Position numbers and translations under genes: made by a program. A DNA stretch of 64,000 nt from Acholoe squamosa (Eukaryota; Annelida; Polychaeta; Phyllodocida; Polynoidae): NCBI GenBank assembly GCA_949317995.1, contig OX439038.1:69512659-69576658 (forward strand). Reading direction: 5' to 3'. Positions within the stretch are counted from its first letter, which is position 1, and each line of letters begins with the position of its first letter. Of the stretch, positions 31,627 through 45,700 are shown in pieces. The notes below the pieces were generated by a model. It was not told the origin of the DNA and made no database searches. It was given only the letters and a program-made list of their open reading frames with translations.

Positions 31627-33517
31627 AAAAAATGTATACATAATAATGTATGTATGCCTTGTGGTGTGAGGCTTGATGCTGCAGTAAGGTCAATAATGGG
31701 AAATTAGGGTGGGTGTTATATGACACTGCTGGACAATACAAGAAAATGAGCAGAACCGTAGTTCATTGCTTGTATTGGTGGTATTTGGTTTCATCGTTCA
31801 AATAGGAACCAGGATGTTTTATTCGGCTCTGGGTTTAACTATGAAGCATATATTTAAAAAGAAGATTGGGGGCCACCCGAAAAAATATATTCCACGTCAG
31901 AGGTATCGATCTAGTGATGTGTCCTAAACAGCATTGTGGCCTAGCATAATTATTTTTAGCCCCTAAGCCGTTTAGCCAATTTTGTGTCCTGAAGGCCGAA
32001 ATGTATGACTGAAGAGCTTGACCTTTCATTTAATGCTGAACCCTCTTTTATTTCACCACACAATGTACTGGATGTAGACAGAGTTTGGAAGAAATTCCAT
32101 ATTAATCTGGTTATTGGATGACCGCCATATGATGCCACCAGGGTCCTTCTGTCTCATGATACACGAATGCAACACAGTAGAGATAATTGCCAGGGCTGCC
32201 TCCCTCCTTTATATTGGCAAATGACAACTTATATACTATAAGTGGTTCCTCAGAGTTGAAGGGAAGGATTTTCATTTTTAGTTTACAAATAGATACATAT
32301 TTTCATCTCTTATTATGTTTCTTTGTTAATGCCTTGAGGACCATATACATAATGATAATCATTTAATGTGTCATGATTGTCTTTTATTGGCATATTGTTT
32401 GATTGCTACCCTGGAGGCAGTATGAAGGGCAAAATGCACCAAATGCACATGAGGATGAATACATGAAACTGTCATCAGTATGTCCCACATTGATGTTTTT
32501 ATCTGTCATCTATAAAGATATGCTTAACTTTTCTGTTATTTACAGCAAGCACAAGGTAGTGTGACACCAAGGACATTACTGTTGTCCCGACCATCTAAAT
32601 GTAGCTAATCTTATGTAAACTGCTTTGACATCCTAGCAGCAGAGTTTAAAGTTGGAGTTTGATATCTTCTATTGCAATCACGGTATCTTCCAGATATTGT
32701 GAATTGTCAGCCAAAGTCAATAGACCACGCAAACATAAATGAAATATAGAGATAGAGTACACTATTGTGTTTGTGTTTCATAGGATTTGTGCAGCAGTCA
32801 TGACATGGCATGGCTAAAAGGTAATGAATAATGAAAAAGGTGGGTAGATGCCAGCCTAATGCAACATTGAATGGTACCTGATGTACACAGTGAGACCAAC
32901 AGCATGAACTTCCCATCACTGAGTTTCCACAAACAAATGACAGCCACCTCCTCATTTTAGATTATTGATTAACATTCCTTGAGTAGGTCTGCCAAATGCT
33001 GCAATCTGGTTGGTCACTCACAAAATAGGACAAGAATGGGATGGATGGCATGGATATGAAGAGTCATCAAACACCCATTGCAAGCAATTTTTCAGATTTT
33101 GTATGCATTTACTCTAAATGATTATTACTCTGAAATGTTTAATTCTAGCACAATGTTTTAAAATGCTCTGAAAAGAGACAAAGTTTCTGTTGATTACTTA
33201 TGTGTAGTTGCCAATGCATAATATCATGATAAGTTACCGATGAGAATCTAACAACACCGATGCATATTTGGATGATGTTTCAAAGACTTTACAAGTACAA
33301 TTCAGTTCATGGTCATATGTTGAATAGGATTCTGAAATCAGCAAGTCTCCTGATATTTCTATTAATTCCATTATAGATGGCAGTATGTAAATGCATTGGT
33401 AACTTTTCTATGGTCAGAGGATTTGACCATTTCCTCATACTAGAGCCGCATGTTGTTTGGCAGATTAGTATATTACCTCTAGGTATACATAATGTTCTAG
33501 TTGGATTACTAATTAGA

Positions 33518-33737
33518 TTAAGTCAGTGTTGTCCTTCTGAATCTGCATTCGATAAATAACACACAAGCAGATATGGCAATACTGGCCAGCAGCAGAATAA
33601 AGATGGTCTTGATATGACCCAGACTGATATTCTTGGATCTTCTTTGTGTACCCAGCTCTATATCTTTACAGGTTGCTTTGTAGAAGTTTTTCTTCTTGTA
33701 CCTCAGTGTTAATCCAGATGATAATGCTCCCATTACT
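33518..33737 (-). CDS. Paralogue B exon 12: M4 and C-terminus
   Basis: Phase 2 start, stop TAA at 33518. A Lys-rich segment leads into M4 (HIKTIFILLLASIAISACVL) and a short tail ECRFRRTTLT. The very short cytoplasmic tail has no PDZ-type ending that I recognise. Confidence 0.85.
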
Positions 33738-36700
33738 CTGAAAATGTTTGAACAGAAACAGTAATGCTTGTGTTTCCCTCACTATGACTATGATTATCTT
33801 ATCTTCGATAATATCACATATCATGGAATCTACTTTTACGCTGGAATAGTTTCATACTTTACCTGTTGTAAGTCCAACACTGCCAGTAACTTACCCCCTG
33901 TCAAAGATTTTCTTGTAAGGTGATCCTTTCGGTAGAGCAATCCCTAAACCAGATGTAAAGAATGTCTCTGGTATCAGAGCCCAATCACATCGTGATTTAA
34001 AGTTACGATACAATTTAGTTTCTAATGAGGTCCTATCACCTATTACAGCATACTTCTTCTGGCCTTGACTGTCATTGAACATTGTCCTAAGTGCTGCTGG
34101 GGTACCAGATAAGAAGGAGACATCTTTTGTTTTCAGAATCTTGGCCCATAATGCAGCATAGATTCCTGATTTTGAGTTCTGGTTGAAATAGAAAAGACCA
34201 TTTAAAGTTGAAGGACCTCCAAAGAAGGCAAAGAAGGGTAGAGAAAACTAGTGACTTAACCTGGGCACATTAGTCTAAAGACTAGGTGTCATGGCTGTAA
34301 TAGGGCCAAGGACGTTCTGAATTTTTTCCTGATCGTCCACTACAAAATTGCATAGATCGGGTTCTAATTTGATGGTGTTAATAAATAAAAGCTTAAATTA
34401 AAGCCCTTTCTGATTTTTTTTAGCATGGTCAACAAAAACAGAGTCAGATCCATTTTCGCACCAGTTGCCATGGAAACCACCATTATGAAAAAAATTAATG
34501 ATACAGGCACCCCTAACAGGTCACAAAATTTATGTGACCTTTGACCCCTCTCTGACACAATAGGTTTCCATGGTGATCAAAAGTTTTTTGCAACTTTTTT
34601 CCCAAAAATCGTTAATTTTCTTTTGGTACTAAAATTATTAATCTGTGATAAAAATAGGCTCCCCTGGCACTGATTATATCAAGCAAAACTGGGTTTCCTA
34701 GGTTTACTGGGGCGGATTGCTGCTGTGACACCACTAATACCCCTGAAAAACTGTGCAAATGAATGAAAAGGTAGGTGGGAAACAACAACAAGAAAAAATG
34801 CCAGGATTGGTTTTCCCCTTTTCTCATAGATTCGCACACACAAGATGGGTAAAAATATTTTGGTGTTGATGATAAACAAAAAGAGTCTCACTTCAAGGAT
34901 TAGCCTCTGCACACCATTGCCATTCATTAGAAGAGTGTACTCAGTGTCATTAGCCAGTTCCCCCAGAGTACCAAAGGGTGGCTTTGTTTCAACCGTAGTC
35001 AAGGAGGCCGTCAGGTTAGCATTATATAAGCAGGCAACCAGTAGTGGTAGTATCCAAAAGATCCCCAGACTCAGTCTGTTAGGGGCTGTTATGGAAAGCC
35101 TCTCTGCAGCTTTATGGGAACACCATCAGAAAATGAATGGTTGAGACATGGTTCAGAAAATAATCTATTCAGACCATCTAACTAAGAATCACCATAACCA
35201 CATGTCATAGATGTCAGCTAGATACATTTGGTGTCAAAAATGCAAGTTGGTATGATTTCAATAAATCTGTAGTTGTTATCATCGACTAAAGGTTCAAAAA
35301 CAGACTTCTTTATTTATTTTAATTTTTTTTTTAGAAAAATACAGATAATTTACTCACCCTGTTTAAGGTATATACAGACCATAAGCCAGGCACTCTCCTC
35401 CAATATATGTGCTATATTGTTTCCATGTGACATGACAACCTCATTGTTATGATGTCTGATGTATGATGACACCTGTTTAAACCCACTCATTATTGCAGTA
35501 CTAATGGCCCAGCTAACTGTGACAGCTATCCAGACATAGAGCTGGAACATACCAGTATATCATGTGTAAACATCAAGGATTACAACAGCATCATTATTTT
35601 TTTTTTTTATTTTTTTTTTTTTTAGAAATGACTTGATAACTTGAATGCAAGAATATATAGATTTGGTCACTGTTGTTTTATTCAATTGTGAGAGGAAGAC
35701 AAGTTCATCTGTTTTTATCAACCATGTCTGATTTGAACAACCATTATCATGTGGTGGTCTCATATCCACAATAATTATCTATACTCTATTCATCGTTATA
35801 AACATTGGATACTTGTATTATGTCCATTTTATTTCTAAAGGGGTGTAACAAACCTAGCCAGGATGTAGCATCACAATGGGCACTCATCCCTTAAACTTAA
35901 CAGTTTGTTTTAGGTTTCATCAGCAATACCCAACGCATCAATTGCTAGGGCTGCAGTAATATATCATGCTACCTATCTCGGGTTATAATATGATGAGTAC
36001 ACTCTAAAAGATAACTGTTGAATCTACCAGCTGGAGTCCTCATAAAACTGAACTGTGAACCACCGTAATCTTACTGCAGTGACTCAGTGTAGTTTCTACA
36101 GTGAAACCTGAGATATTATTATGGTGGTGCAATTAATCTCCATGAAAATAACACCGGATCTGTGGCAACTTTGAGACAGGGTTTTTGCCATTATTTTGAT
36201 GCATTATTTTACAGTGTATGATTGTAACCCTGCTGGATCATTCACCAATGCTGCAGGACTGTTTAAAGCAAGTGTCAATTGTAGTTAAATAACACATTGT
36301 GTAATATGTATTGATCCACTATGTCTAATATTGGAGAATTTAAGATGAGTGCTTACCTGTAGCGGATTAAAAAGATATGACCAAGGTATCTCTGTCTTAA
36401 TTATGTCAGCCCTAACAACAACAGCTGATGGCTCCTCAAAGAACGCAATGGAGAAGTCAACCACAGTCTCACGTAATGCTGTGATAGTTAGTCCTGCTAC
36501 TATCATATCAACCTCCTGATGAATAAGATCAAATAATGTTTCACAACTATAGTTTGTTACATCTATTTGATCAGGATTCTACTGAGATAACTAATTTAAT
36601 GAACACATTTGAAAAACTTAAATCCAGACTTGGTTCTCACAGTCTTGCTCTCAAATTTGTTACATTGTTTTATTTATCTTTAACATTCAAATACCTCAGA

Positions 36701-39700
36701 CATATCAATAGTGCTTTGGTCAATATTTTGCCCATCAGTCCTAACTTCTATAATCTCACCCTTCTTTCCATCATGCCCATCATCCCATTCCAATGACCAT
36801 TGGATTTCTTAATACCAAACTCTCTGTCAATACTGTAGATTAGTTTATACCTGGAAACAGAAAATGACACTGGGCACTTCGATAGGGAGAGGAATGTCAT
36901 AACTATTGTTCAGACATGGAAAAGCAATGATTAAATTTTAGGTCCCATGTATAAATGTGACTGCAACAACCCTAGGATGACTAGTCCTATTGCAACTGGT
37001 CTGGTACTTTAAGTCTTCAGTAAAAAATAATATTTGATGTTTGAGATTCCATTTATTAGCATTATTTTCACTGATATTAGTTTATGCCACCATATGCAAC
37101 TAAAGCAGCTACCTCTATTATTATGAAGGCCCAAATTGTATGCTTAGAAATTCAGTAGAATTTAAAATAAGAGAGAACAATGGTCCACTAATTATATCAT
37201 GAATAGAACTCTCATAAACAATTGGGAAAATGACAAACAAAGTATTTACACTTACGTAAAATTCAATCGAATTGCTAGATCTTCCAACAAATCTATACAG
37301 AAACCATAGTAAACCCCATTCTTCTTCATGGTAAAAGGACTGTACTAAAGAAGGTCAAACAATTTATAGCAATTGCTTGTTACTGAATGATATGCATCAT
37401 ATGTAGGAGTGGCAAAGCTGTACTGTGATCAAAGTTGGTTTATATAGAGTTACTTCATTTTGTTTTGGAAATGCTCTAATAGAAGGTTAAATTAGAGTCC
37501 TAAATGACCAGAATTATACTCACTCAAGAAGGGTTTAACTGTACTTCTATGTCCAGTCTACAGATATGTAGCTAGAATAGAAAGCTAATGCCTACCAATA
37601 TGTTTGACTTTCAGACTCATCCCCTCAAACCCGTATAGACCACAATGCATGGACCCCAAAAATGAAGTTGAACTTAATATCATAGTCTGAACTGTTTTCA
37701 GACTATGATATTATATATTTTTCTTATTGTACTTTCTCTCTTCCCAAAAAAAAAGTTCCAGACTCCATAGATTTAATCAATATCTAGGCTAAAAATCATG
37801 AAAAATGTCAAATAATATCCTTTTTTTTTTTTGGGGGTGAAAATTGAATTTGTACTTTTTTCATGCTCAACAAAATGGCATGGAAATTTTTAGTGTAGTT
37901 TGATGCATTATTGGCCATTTTGGCGGGTTACCATGGCAACAGATATGAAAAAATATGGATTTTGCATGGTTTTGGTTGCCATGGTAACCGAAAAAGAATG
38001 TTTTCCAAAATTCATTATCCGCCAAAATTCAAAAAAAAAATAATATACTTTATATCTACTACAATATGCACTTTATATCATTGCGATTGATACAGGGAGT
38101 GCTAAGACATTGCAATTTGAAGTTACCTCATGAGATCAACTTTTCTCATCATAACACCACTTTTATGATGATATATCTCAGTAATTAAACTAGATAGAGA
38201 AAACTTGGGTGTTGTTCTATCTGAATGATTAGCCTAGCATAAACGATCACTATTTCCCTTCTAATTTGAATATTCACACAATTCCAATGGTTTTTGAGAG
38301 TTTATGTTGTAAACTAAAACCCTAAATTTGCACCGAAATACTCTGGTAAAAGAAGAGTTAAAGTTGCGCTATCAAATCTAAGTTCTTTCAAAGGCTTTAG
38401 GTGGCATCAGATTTTGTTGCTAGGGTAAGTGGTTGCTAAGCAACAGCAATTTTTGTAACAAAATACCTAGAAACCAGCAGAAATGTCCATTTTAGTATCT
38501 TCGAGCACTTCTGGCTGTGACTAAAGTGACCCACATGAAGCAGTGATGATATATTGATGCTGTTATGCCTATAGCTGCCTAGAAACAGATGGTATCTACC
38601 TAGAAACCAATATGAAATGTGTTATTTAACCACATGATCATAGCTACCTGAACTACTGCTGGCTGACAATATATGAGTTTGTGTTATGGTTACTGTGGGG
38701 GGTGTAAGGCTACCTGATGGTAAAGCTAGGTATGGTTACTTAGGTGTATACGAAGCTGTCGGAGAGTTCCTACATGGGTATATGTGGCTGTGGTATGATT
38801 ACTAATGAGTGTGTGAGGCTGTCTGTGGGTTACTAGGGTGCATATATGAGGCTTTGTTATGGTTAGCTAGGGCTGTCTGGGAGTATATGAGGCTGTGTTA
38901 TGGTTACAAAGGGGTATATGAGGCTGTCAGAGAGATACTACAGGGGTATATGTGGTGGTGGGATGGTCACTAAGAAGTATATGAGGCTGTCTGTGGGTTA
39001 CTATGAGGCTTTGCTATGGTTAGCTAGGGCTGTCTGGGAGTATATGAGGCTGTGTTATGGTTACTAAGAAGTAACTTAGGCTGTCTGTGGGTTACTATGA
39101 GGCTTTGCTATGGTTAGCTAGGGCTGTCTGGGAGTATATGAGGCTGTGTTATGGTTACTAAGAAGTAACTGAGGCTGTCTGTGGGTTACTATGAGGCTTT
39201 GCTATGGTTAGCTAGGGCTGTCTGGGAGTATATGAGGCTGTGTTATGGTTACTAAGGGGTATATGAGGCTGTCAGAGAGTTACTACATGGGTATATGTGG
39301 TGGTGTGATGGTCACTAAGAAGTATACGAGGCTGTCTGTAGGTTACTAGGGGTTATACTTAGAGTTTGGATCTACTTGCAAAATACATTTGAAATGTGCA
39401 AAGTTAGGTGATGTCAGCAGTTTTTAATGGGACTACACCAACCCTGTGGTAATTATTTTATATTGAAGTATGCTACCCATTGGGAGGCACTATGAACTTG
39501 AAGGCTAGCATGTTACTGGGCTAGGTCTGGTTGACATGCCTTGGCCAACTAAGTTTGAATTGATGGTTCTACTGTATTATGACGATAAGGAGAGTAATAC
39601 AGTATATGTCTAGTCTCCTTCCAACTATGGAGGCCAAGGGGAGGGGCTAGCACCTGGAGGGTAGCAGATCATTTTCAGGGTTAAAAATTTTAGAAAATGA

Positions 39701-42700
39701 GGAAAAAATAGATTTTCTGTAATATCTATCTTAGATGGCCGCACCGGATCAAAGTGGTCAGCCCACTTTCAGCCACACCAAAAACCCATCTTGACCCCAA
39801 AATGATAAATTTTGACCAGATGGCGCCATATGATCAAAGTGGCCAGCCAACTTTCAGCCACACCAAAAACCCATGTTGAACCCACACCCACTCTGAGACT
39901 GATCTGTGCCCATATTGCTTAGCCCAGTGTGGCCCACGCACCTCACTGAGGACAGAAACTGTCAGCAGCCCATCGGTTAGCCCATTGGGGCCCACATCTG
40001 AAGCCACACTTAATAAAGTGTGGGCCACAGTAGGGCCACACCACCTTTGCAACCTATCATTAAATTCATTGTATTCTGGATAATATATGTCTTGAACATT
40101 GAGAAAATGTGGTATAGTCACAATAAGCCTTTTCCTTCCCTACAAAATAACGCTTTTCAACTTGATCCAAGGTGTTAATGTATCTGCATCTATATAATAC
40201 TACATACTAAATACTACCATCAGAAAGCCTCAGGTATCCTCTTGTATCTACAAAATACATTTATAACCCACGCTGACCATTAGACACTCTAGTATCCCTC
40301 AAACTGCCAGCCTCACGCACCCCCTAGTAAGCTCCAGACAGCCTTACATACCCTCTAGTAACTATGAAACAGTCTTACATACACCCTTGTATCCACCAGA
40401 CAACCTTACATACCCCCAGGTGTCCATTAGGCAGCCTCATATACTACCCATCATTAGAAATCATCCTGAAATACCCCTAGTTACCATCATACAGCCTCAA
40501 GAAGATACCTCCTAGCAATAAGAGCACATCCTTACATACCCAAATCAACCCCCAGACAATCTTTCATAGCCAACAGTAATTATGACACTACCCCACACAC
40601 CCCCTCAGATAGCCTTAGTAACTCGAGCACACAAACATTTACCCGCTTCAGTCCCTCAACCAGCCTCAGATACTCCTTACTAGCCATGGCAGGGCCTCAC
40701 ATATCCCCCTAGTAACCCTCAGACAGTCACACATACACCTAAGTAACCATAACAAAGCCTCATATACCCCTGTAGTAGCTCTCCGATAGCCTCATATACC
40801 ACTTAGTAACAATAACACAGCCTCATATACCCCTGTAGTAACTCTCTGACAGCCTCATTTATACCTAAGTAACCATAACACAGCCTCATTGGCAAAGGGA
40901 AATTTGGCTTTTACAGCAATATTGGTAAATTTCGTTGGTTGCTAGGTAGATATATTGGTTGTTAGGCAACAATAAACCATGGTAACACATCCATATCACC
41001 ATAAACACCTTGGGGGTTCATTTGAATGGAGTAGGTCGGGGTAGATTACTGTTATAAATGATTTTTCACCTGGTTTCTAAGGAATTATGACATAAAATGC
41101 CTGTTGCTAGGCAACCGTTCACCCTAGCAACACAACAATAATTCCATTGAAAAGCTAGTAGCTGATTTAGGGGGGATAGGTGGTCTTCATAGAGCCCCCT
41201 AGGCAGCCTAAGCTTTTAGAGCAAAATCTGTTTTTTAGAGGCGGTTGCCATGGAAACAGCCATTACAGCCAAACGAGGTCGTACCCCGTCTGGAACTTTT
41301 TTTGGGAAGAGAGGAAGTCATGTACAATAAGAAAAATATATAATGTCGTAGTCTGAAAACATGTTGAGTACTACCTAATTTCTAGGCCTCTTTTGGGGTC
41401 ATGCATTGCGGTCTAGTATATTCTGATCAAAGTGTTTACTGCAGGCTGATTGTACATCATTAGTTTGTGTTGGGAATGTTCTAATAAAAGGTACAATTCC
41501 TAAAAGACTCCTTCTATGTTAGATCCTCATCATAACAAATATTGCATACTCACTTTATGAAGAATTATATTGTACATCTACAGACTACAGATGACAGCTT
41601 AGACATAAAGATAATACCTACCAATTTATGTGTAACCTTGAGACTCATCCCCTCAAAGTTAACAAACTTGTTCCTGATAAAGCCTGAGTCTCCTTGGTAG
41701 GTGTCTCTGTACTTCCCAATCTCTTTCCAATTACCATGACCCTTACGTGTCTGTATCTCATACTCTACCCTGCTGCACCCTGTCTGTTTTGGAGAAATTT
41801 GAAAATCTATGCAACATAATCAAATTAACCATGATTCAACATCTGCAAATCAGTTGTAATCCAACACATATAGTCCATGTTAGTCCATTGTTGATATAGT
41901 ATTCTTTCAATGTTGATAGTTGTTAGATGATGCAATGTCAACTGAATCAACAGTGAAAATGACAGTGATAACTCAGTGGTAACTAAATTATTGTTTTACA
42001 ATGTGAAGTCTTTAAGTGGCATATTCAAATAATGGGCTCAATAAACAACCTTCTTTAAGATGCTCACATAGACCATAATTAATTATAATACCTACTCATT
42101 CCCCATATTTCAGATTATAAATATTTGGAGTGAACATAGGATTCATACTAATTGTGCCATTCTTGGAGTGCATGCCATAAATCTACTCACAGCAAGGATA
42201 TATATATATTATAAAATGCCAATGGCTGGGTATTTTGCACAACCTTTGATACAAAAGGATGAACAACATTGTCAATGTAATCATATCGATCAACTGTCAA
42301 TATTGATCCAACGTTCTATGAAATTGTATTCTCATAATTTTACTTAATGATAGTTTATAGTTTTATTAATGAATTTCTGAATTGAGAAGGTGACTGTTGG
42401 GTAAGATGATGGCTTAATGAGGGTTTGTCAAATTTGAGCATCATAATTTTGTAGACAAATATTAGTAGCCAGCACTGCACAACCTTGATAAGAATCACCA
42501 TTAGCCTACCTCATACTAAATACTGGTAGAAGGGTACCAGACTATAATGTTTATAATAGTGTAGTTGATCTCTTTACCTCATCAACTGTAGAACTGGGGC
42601 TCGTGGCAATGCTGACTTGATGTATACCACTCAGATCAAGCCCCAATGTTATATTTTCCACAGGCGATTGGGTAACAATGAGATTATAAAAGGGGAGGAG

Positions 42701-45700
42701 AAGTCTTCTCTCAACACTGCCTACACTCCTTGCACCAATGTACTCCTGCAGAATGCTCTGAATATGATTTGAAAATCCATTGTGAAGTTACAATACATGT
42801 ATACAGAAATTTGTGAATATTATACTTGATCTATCTAATGAACGTGACATATATGTGCTTTATCACCAATCATATCTTGACATATTGGCCTTTCAGGTTT
42901 CTTCTGCTCAGAAGTGTTTCCACCTGAAGTTACAGGTGGAAACACTTCTGAGCATGGCATGCATAAATAAAGTCAAAAATGATGATGTAAAGCTGTTCAG
43001 CTTAATATAACACTCATAAGACCTGCTTCTGACTTCATATAAGCTATAAATGAAATCAAATTCTTCAGATCATTCTGTTTTGTAAATGCTCTAATAGAAG
43101 GTTAAATTAGAGTCCTAAATGACCAGAATTATACTCACTTAAGAAGGATTTAATTGTACTTCTATGTCCAGTCTACAGATATATAGCTAGTATAGAAAGC
43201 TAATGCCTACCGATATGTTTGACTTTCAGACTCATCCCCACAGACCCGTATATTCTGATCAAAGTGTCACTTTTATATGCTAAGTGGCCCCATTATTATT
43301 TAAAACACCTTACCTCAGTGCTGTTTGCATCACAGTTTATTATGATGGTACTTAAAGTTGTCTGATGATACATGGATGATCTCCAGAACAGATTAAAATC
43401 CCAACCAGAGCAGGAAAAGATGGACATGACACCTTGTAGGTCTGCCAGGTATCCACACCCTGTCCAATGTGTAAGAATAAACAATATACTTTCAATATTT
43501 AGGGAAGTATATATGTGTATGGTCCCTCAGTTCATTCCATCATTGGAATGGTGAATTAATGTAAAGCACTGGCTGGTATTTCTCAAGTTGCTACGACTAC
43601 ACAATTTAAGTACAACTCACAGTGTCTCAAGCCACACTAGAACGTTGAGAAATGCCCTCCAGCACAGTATGTCAGGGAGCTAACTGTCAGAGGGCCTCCT
43701 GTACAGTGGGCCTTCGATCCTTAATTCCTGTATAGGTGCGTCAACGCAACCACAATCTGTTATGTCAGCATTGAGCATTATTCATGATGATAAAAGCATT
43801 TTCCACTAATGGTACTAAACAGTGGTATCATATGTGGGCAGATGAGGGGAAATAGCCCTTCCTGCGGGATTTTTAATACTGGATTTGACCACTAGGGGAG
43901 CTATAAAGGCTAAATATGTGAAAAATGGACCAAAAATAGCTTTGATGTACTTTCTTACACAGAAAAGGGTGGTTTCCCAAAAATGTTCTATTTCCTGGCA
44001 CTTCCTCTATATTAGGAATGTAAATGGAATGTTTTGAATCAAAAACAAGGCTTAAATAAGGGTTTTCATAGAAATCTGTTGCCATGGTAACCAAAATTGT
44101 ATTCCAAATAGAAAAAAAAATAAAGTCTTCTGATAGAATGATACATGGAGATAAATATGCTGAAAAAAGCATAAAGATACCATTTCTAGATCCAAAGCTA
44201 TGCCCAAATGTATGGAAAGGGATTGTCATATTTTAATTGATTATTTAAATTACTATGCTAACTAGATGTCTGATTTAATCAAAACAATGAATGATAGAGC
44301 TTAGTGGCTGTATTGATACAGTCATGTCATTCCATTTTCAAGAAGCAATATCTCTGAGACTAGAAGGGCTATCTACAAGTGTTACACCCCATTTTAAAGC
44401 TGATAACATCAACTTTAAATTTCATATTTAACCTTGGAGGTCTCTGTCCACATATATTTTGTGGCCATGTCCTCTCTGTACTCTGTAATCATGCATATAG
44501 ATACACATGCAAATGACATAGTGATCCATTAATTCTGAGGTGGTATACCTCCCCTTAGGTGCCCAAAGTGCGCATTTAAGCGCGGTTTTGTGCTTAAATG
44601 CATGTATATTGAAAAAAATTTTCATCCAGACACTTCTACTGGTCCAATCTGCAAAGTTAGACCCTCTATGGAATGCTATGACCTCCTGATTATGATACAA
44701 CTATTCATTTGGCTGTATCAGGCACAGTGAGTCAAAACTTGAAAATGAGTTGTCATTTTATGTGATTCATTAACAGGAAACCCTCCAGCTAAAATCTGAT
44801 ATGGTAACAAAATGATGATGGATCATACACACATAGGTTCCATGTTCCAATTATATTTTACAGCAAGTTCTCATATCCTAATAATGCATGCAGACAAATC
44901 AGCTTTGAAAGGTGAGTGAGTGAGTAATGGTTGTTTAACGCCAAGCCGACAGCTAAGGTCATATTCATGGCGGAAAAAGTACATTAGACATCACGTCACA
45001 AAGGAATACATGTGCCTGTGCCCGTGCATATGGACACCAGACACATGTAAGAAAGAGGGGACAGGAAAGAGGAGATTCAAGGAACGAATATGTGCCAGTG
45101 CCCGCGCATATGGACACCACCCACACTCAGAGAGGATAGAAAAGCAAGACATAGACCCGTTTTAAAGATGGCCTGGGGCTGGGGAGGCCCGAGCTTTGAA
45201 AGGTCTCAGGAATGGAGGGATTATGGATATATATATAGAGACCAAATATCACTAAATGACAACAAATGGAATGTGTTTGTAACTATGGTTACTAGAGCTG
45301 ACCAGTAGTATCACATCCTTAACTGAAAGTCTTCACTGAGTTATGAGAATTAAGAAAATGTAATTTGCCAAGCCCTTATCAAGAAAGAAGATTACACAAA
45401 ATTACACAAGGTCTTATAAAACAAAAAATGAAATAATGTAAAATAATGTAAAATCTTCAAATAATTCTGGGCACAAAAAGGTTACAGGTAACATGTTTTC
45501 TATAGGAAACTCAATGGATGTATGATAAATGATCATTCCAGCTAATGGCGAAGAATCATTTTTCTTTCAATTACCTTGTTGAGTGGTGTCAGTGATGATA
45601 GTGAGATGACTAAGTCTACTCCCAGTGACTAAGGTCTGCAATATGTTGAACACCTCCTGTGTTCTTACACACTCACAGTCCACAATTTGAGATTTCATGT

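Larger units (their letters stand above)
5819..31850. repeat. Tandem segmental duplication, unit A
   Basis: Contains iGluR paralogue A with both flanks. The 3' flank (about 5819-6850) matches 32279-33540 and the 5' flank (14770-15226 plus 30419-31850) matches 46603-48930. Homology begins near the shared word agtttacaaat(a) and fades near 31850. The unit is now longer than its partner mainly because a 15-kb Polinton landed in the 5' flank. Boundaries are by eye and accurate to perhaps 50 bp. Confidence 0.75.
30419..33517. other. Region between paralogues A and B, no gene seen
   Basis: The left part continues the 5' flank of paralogue A and matches 47790-48930. From about 32279 it is the 3' flank of paralogue B, matching 5819-6850. 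In between, 31851-32278 has no partner and marks the duplication junction. It contains dispersed repeats at 30540-30800 and 31413-31626. The short open frames near 30892-31140 have no domain features. Confidence 0.55.

Noticed and set aside
39834-40121. 95-codon frame in the centre of the foldback element
   Set aside because: No domain, no matching frame elsewhere and composition like the surrounding non-coding repeat; not evidence for a transposase.
38690-40890. CRISPR-like array
   Set aside because: The regular repeats are tandem units without unique spacers, inside a eukaryotic foldback element.
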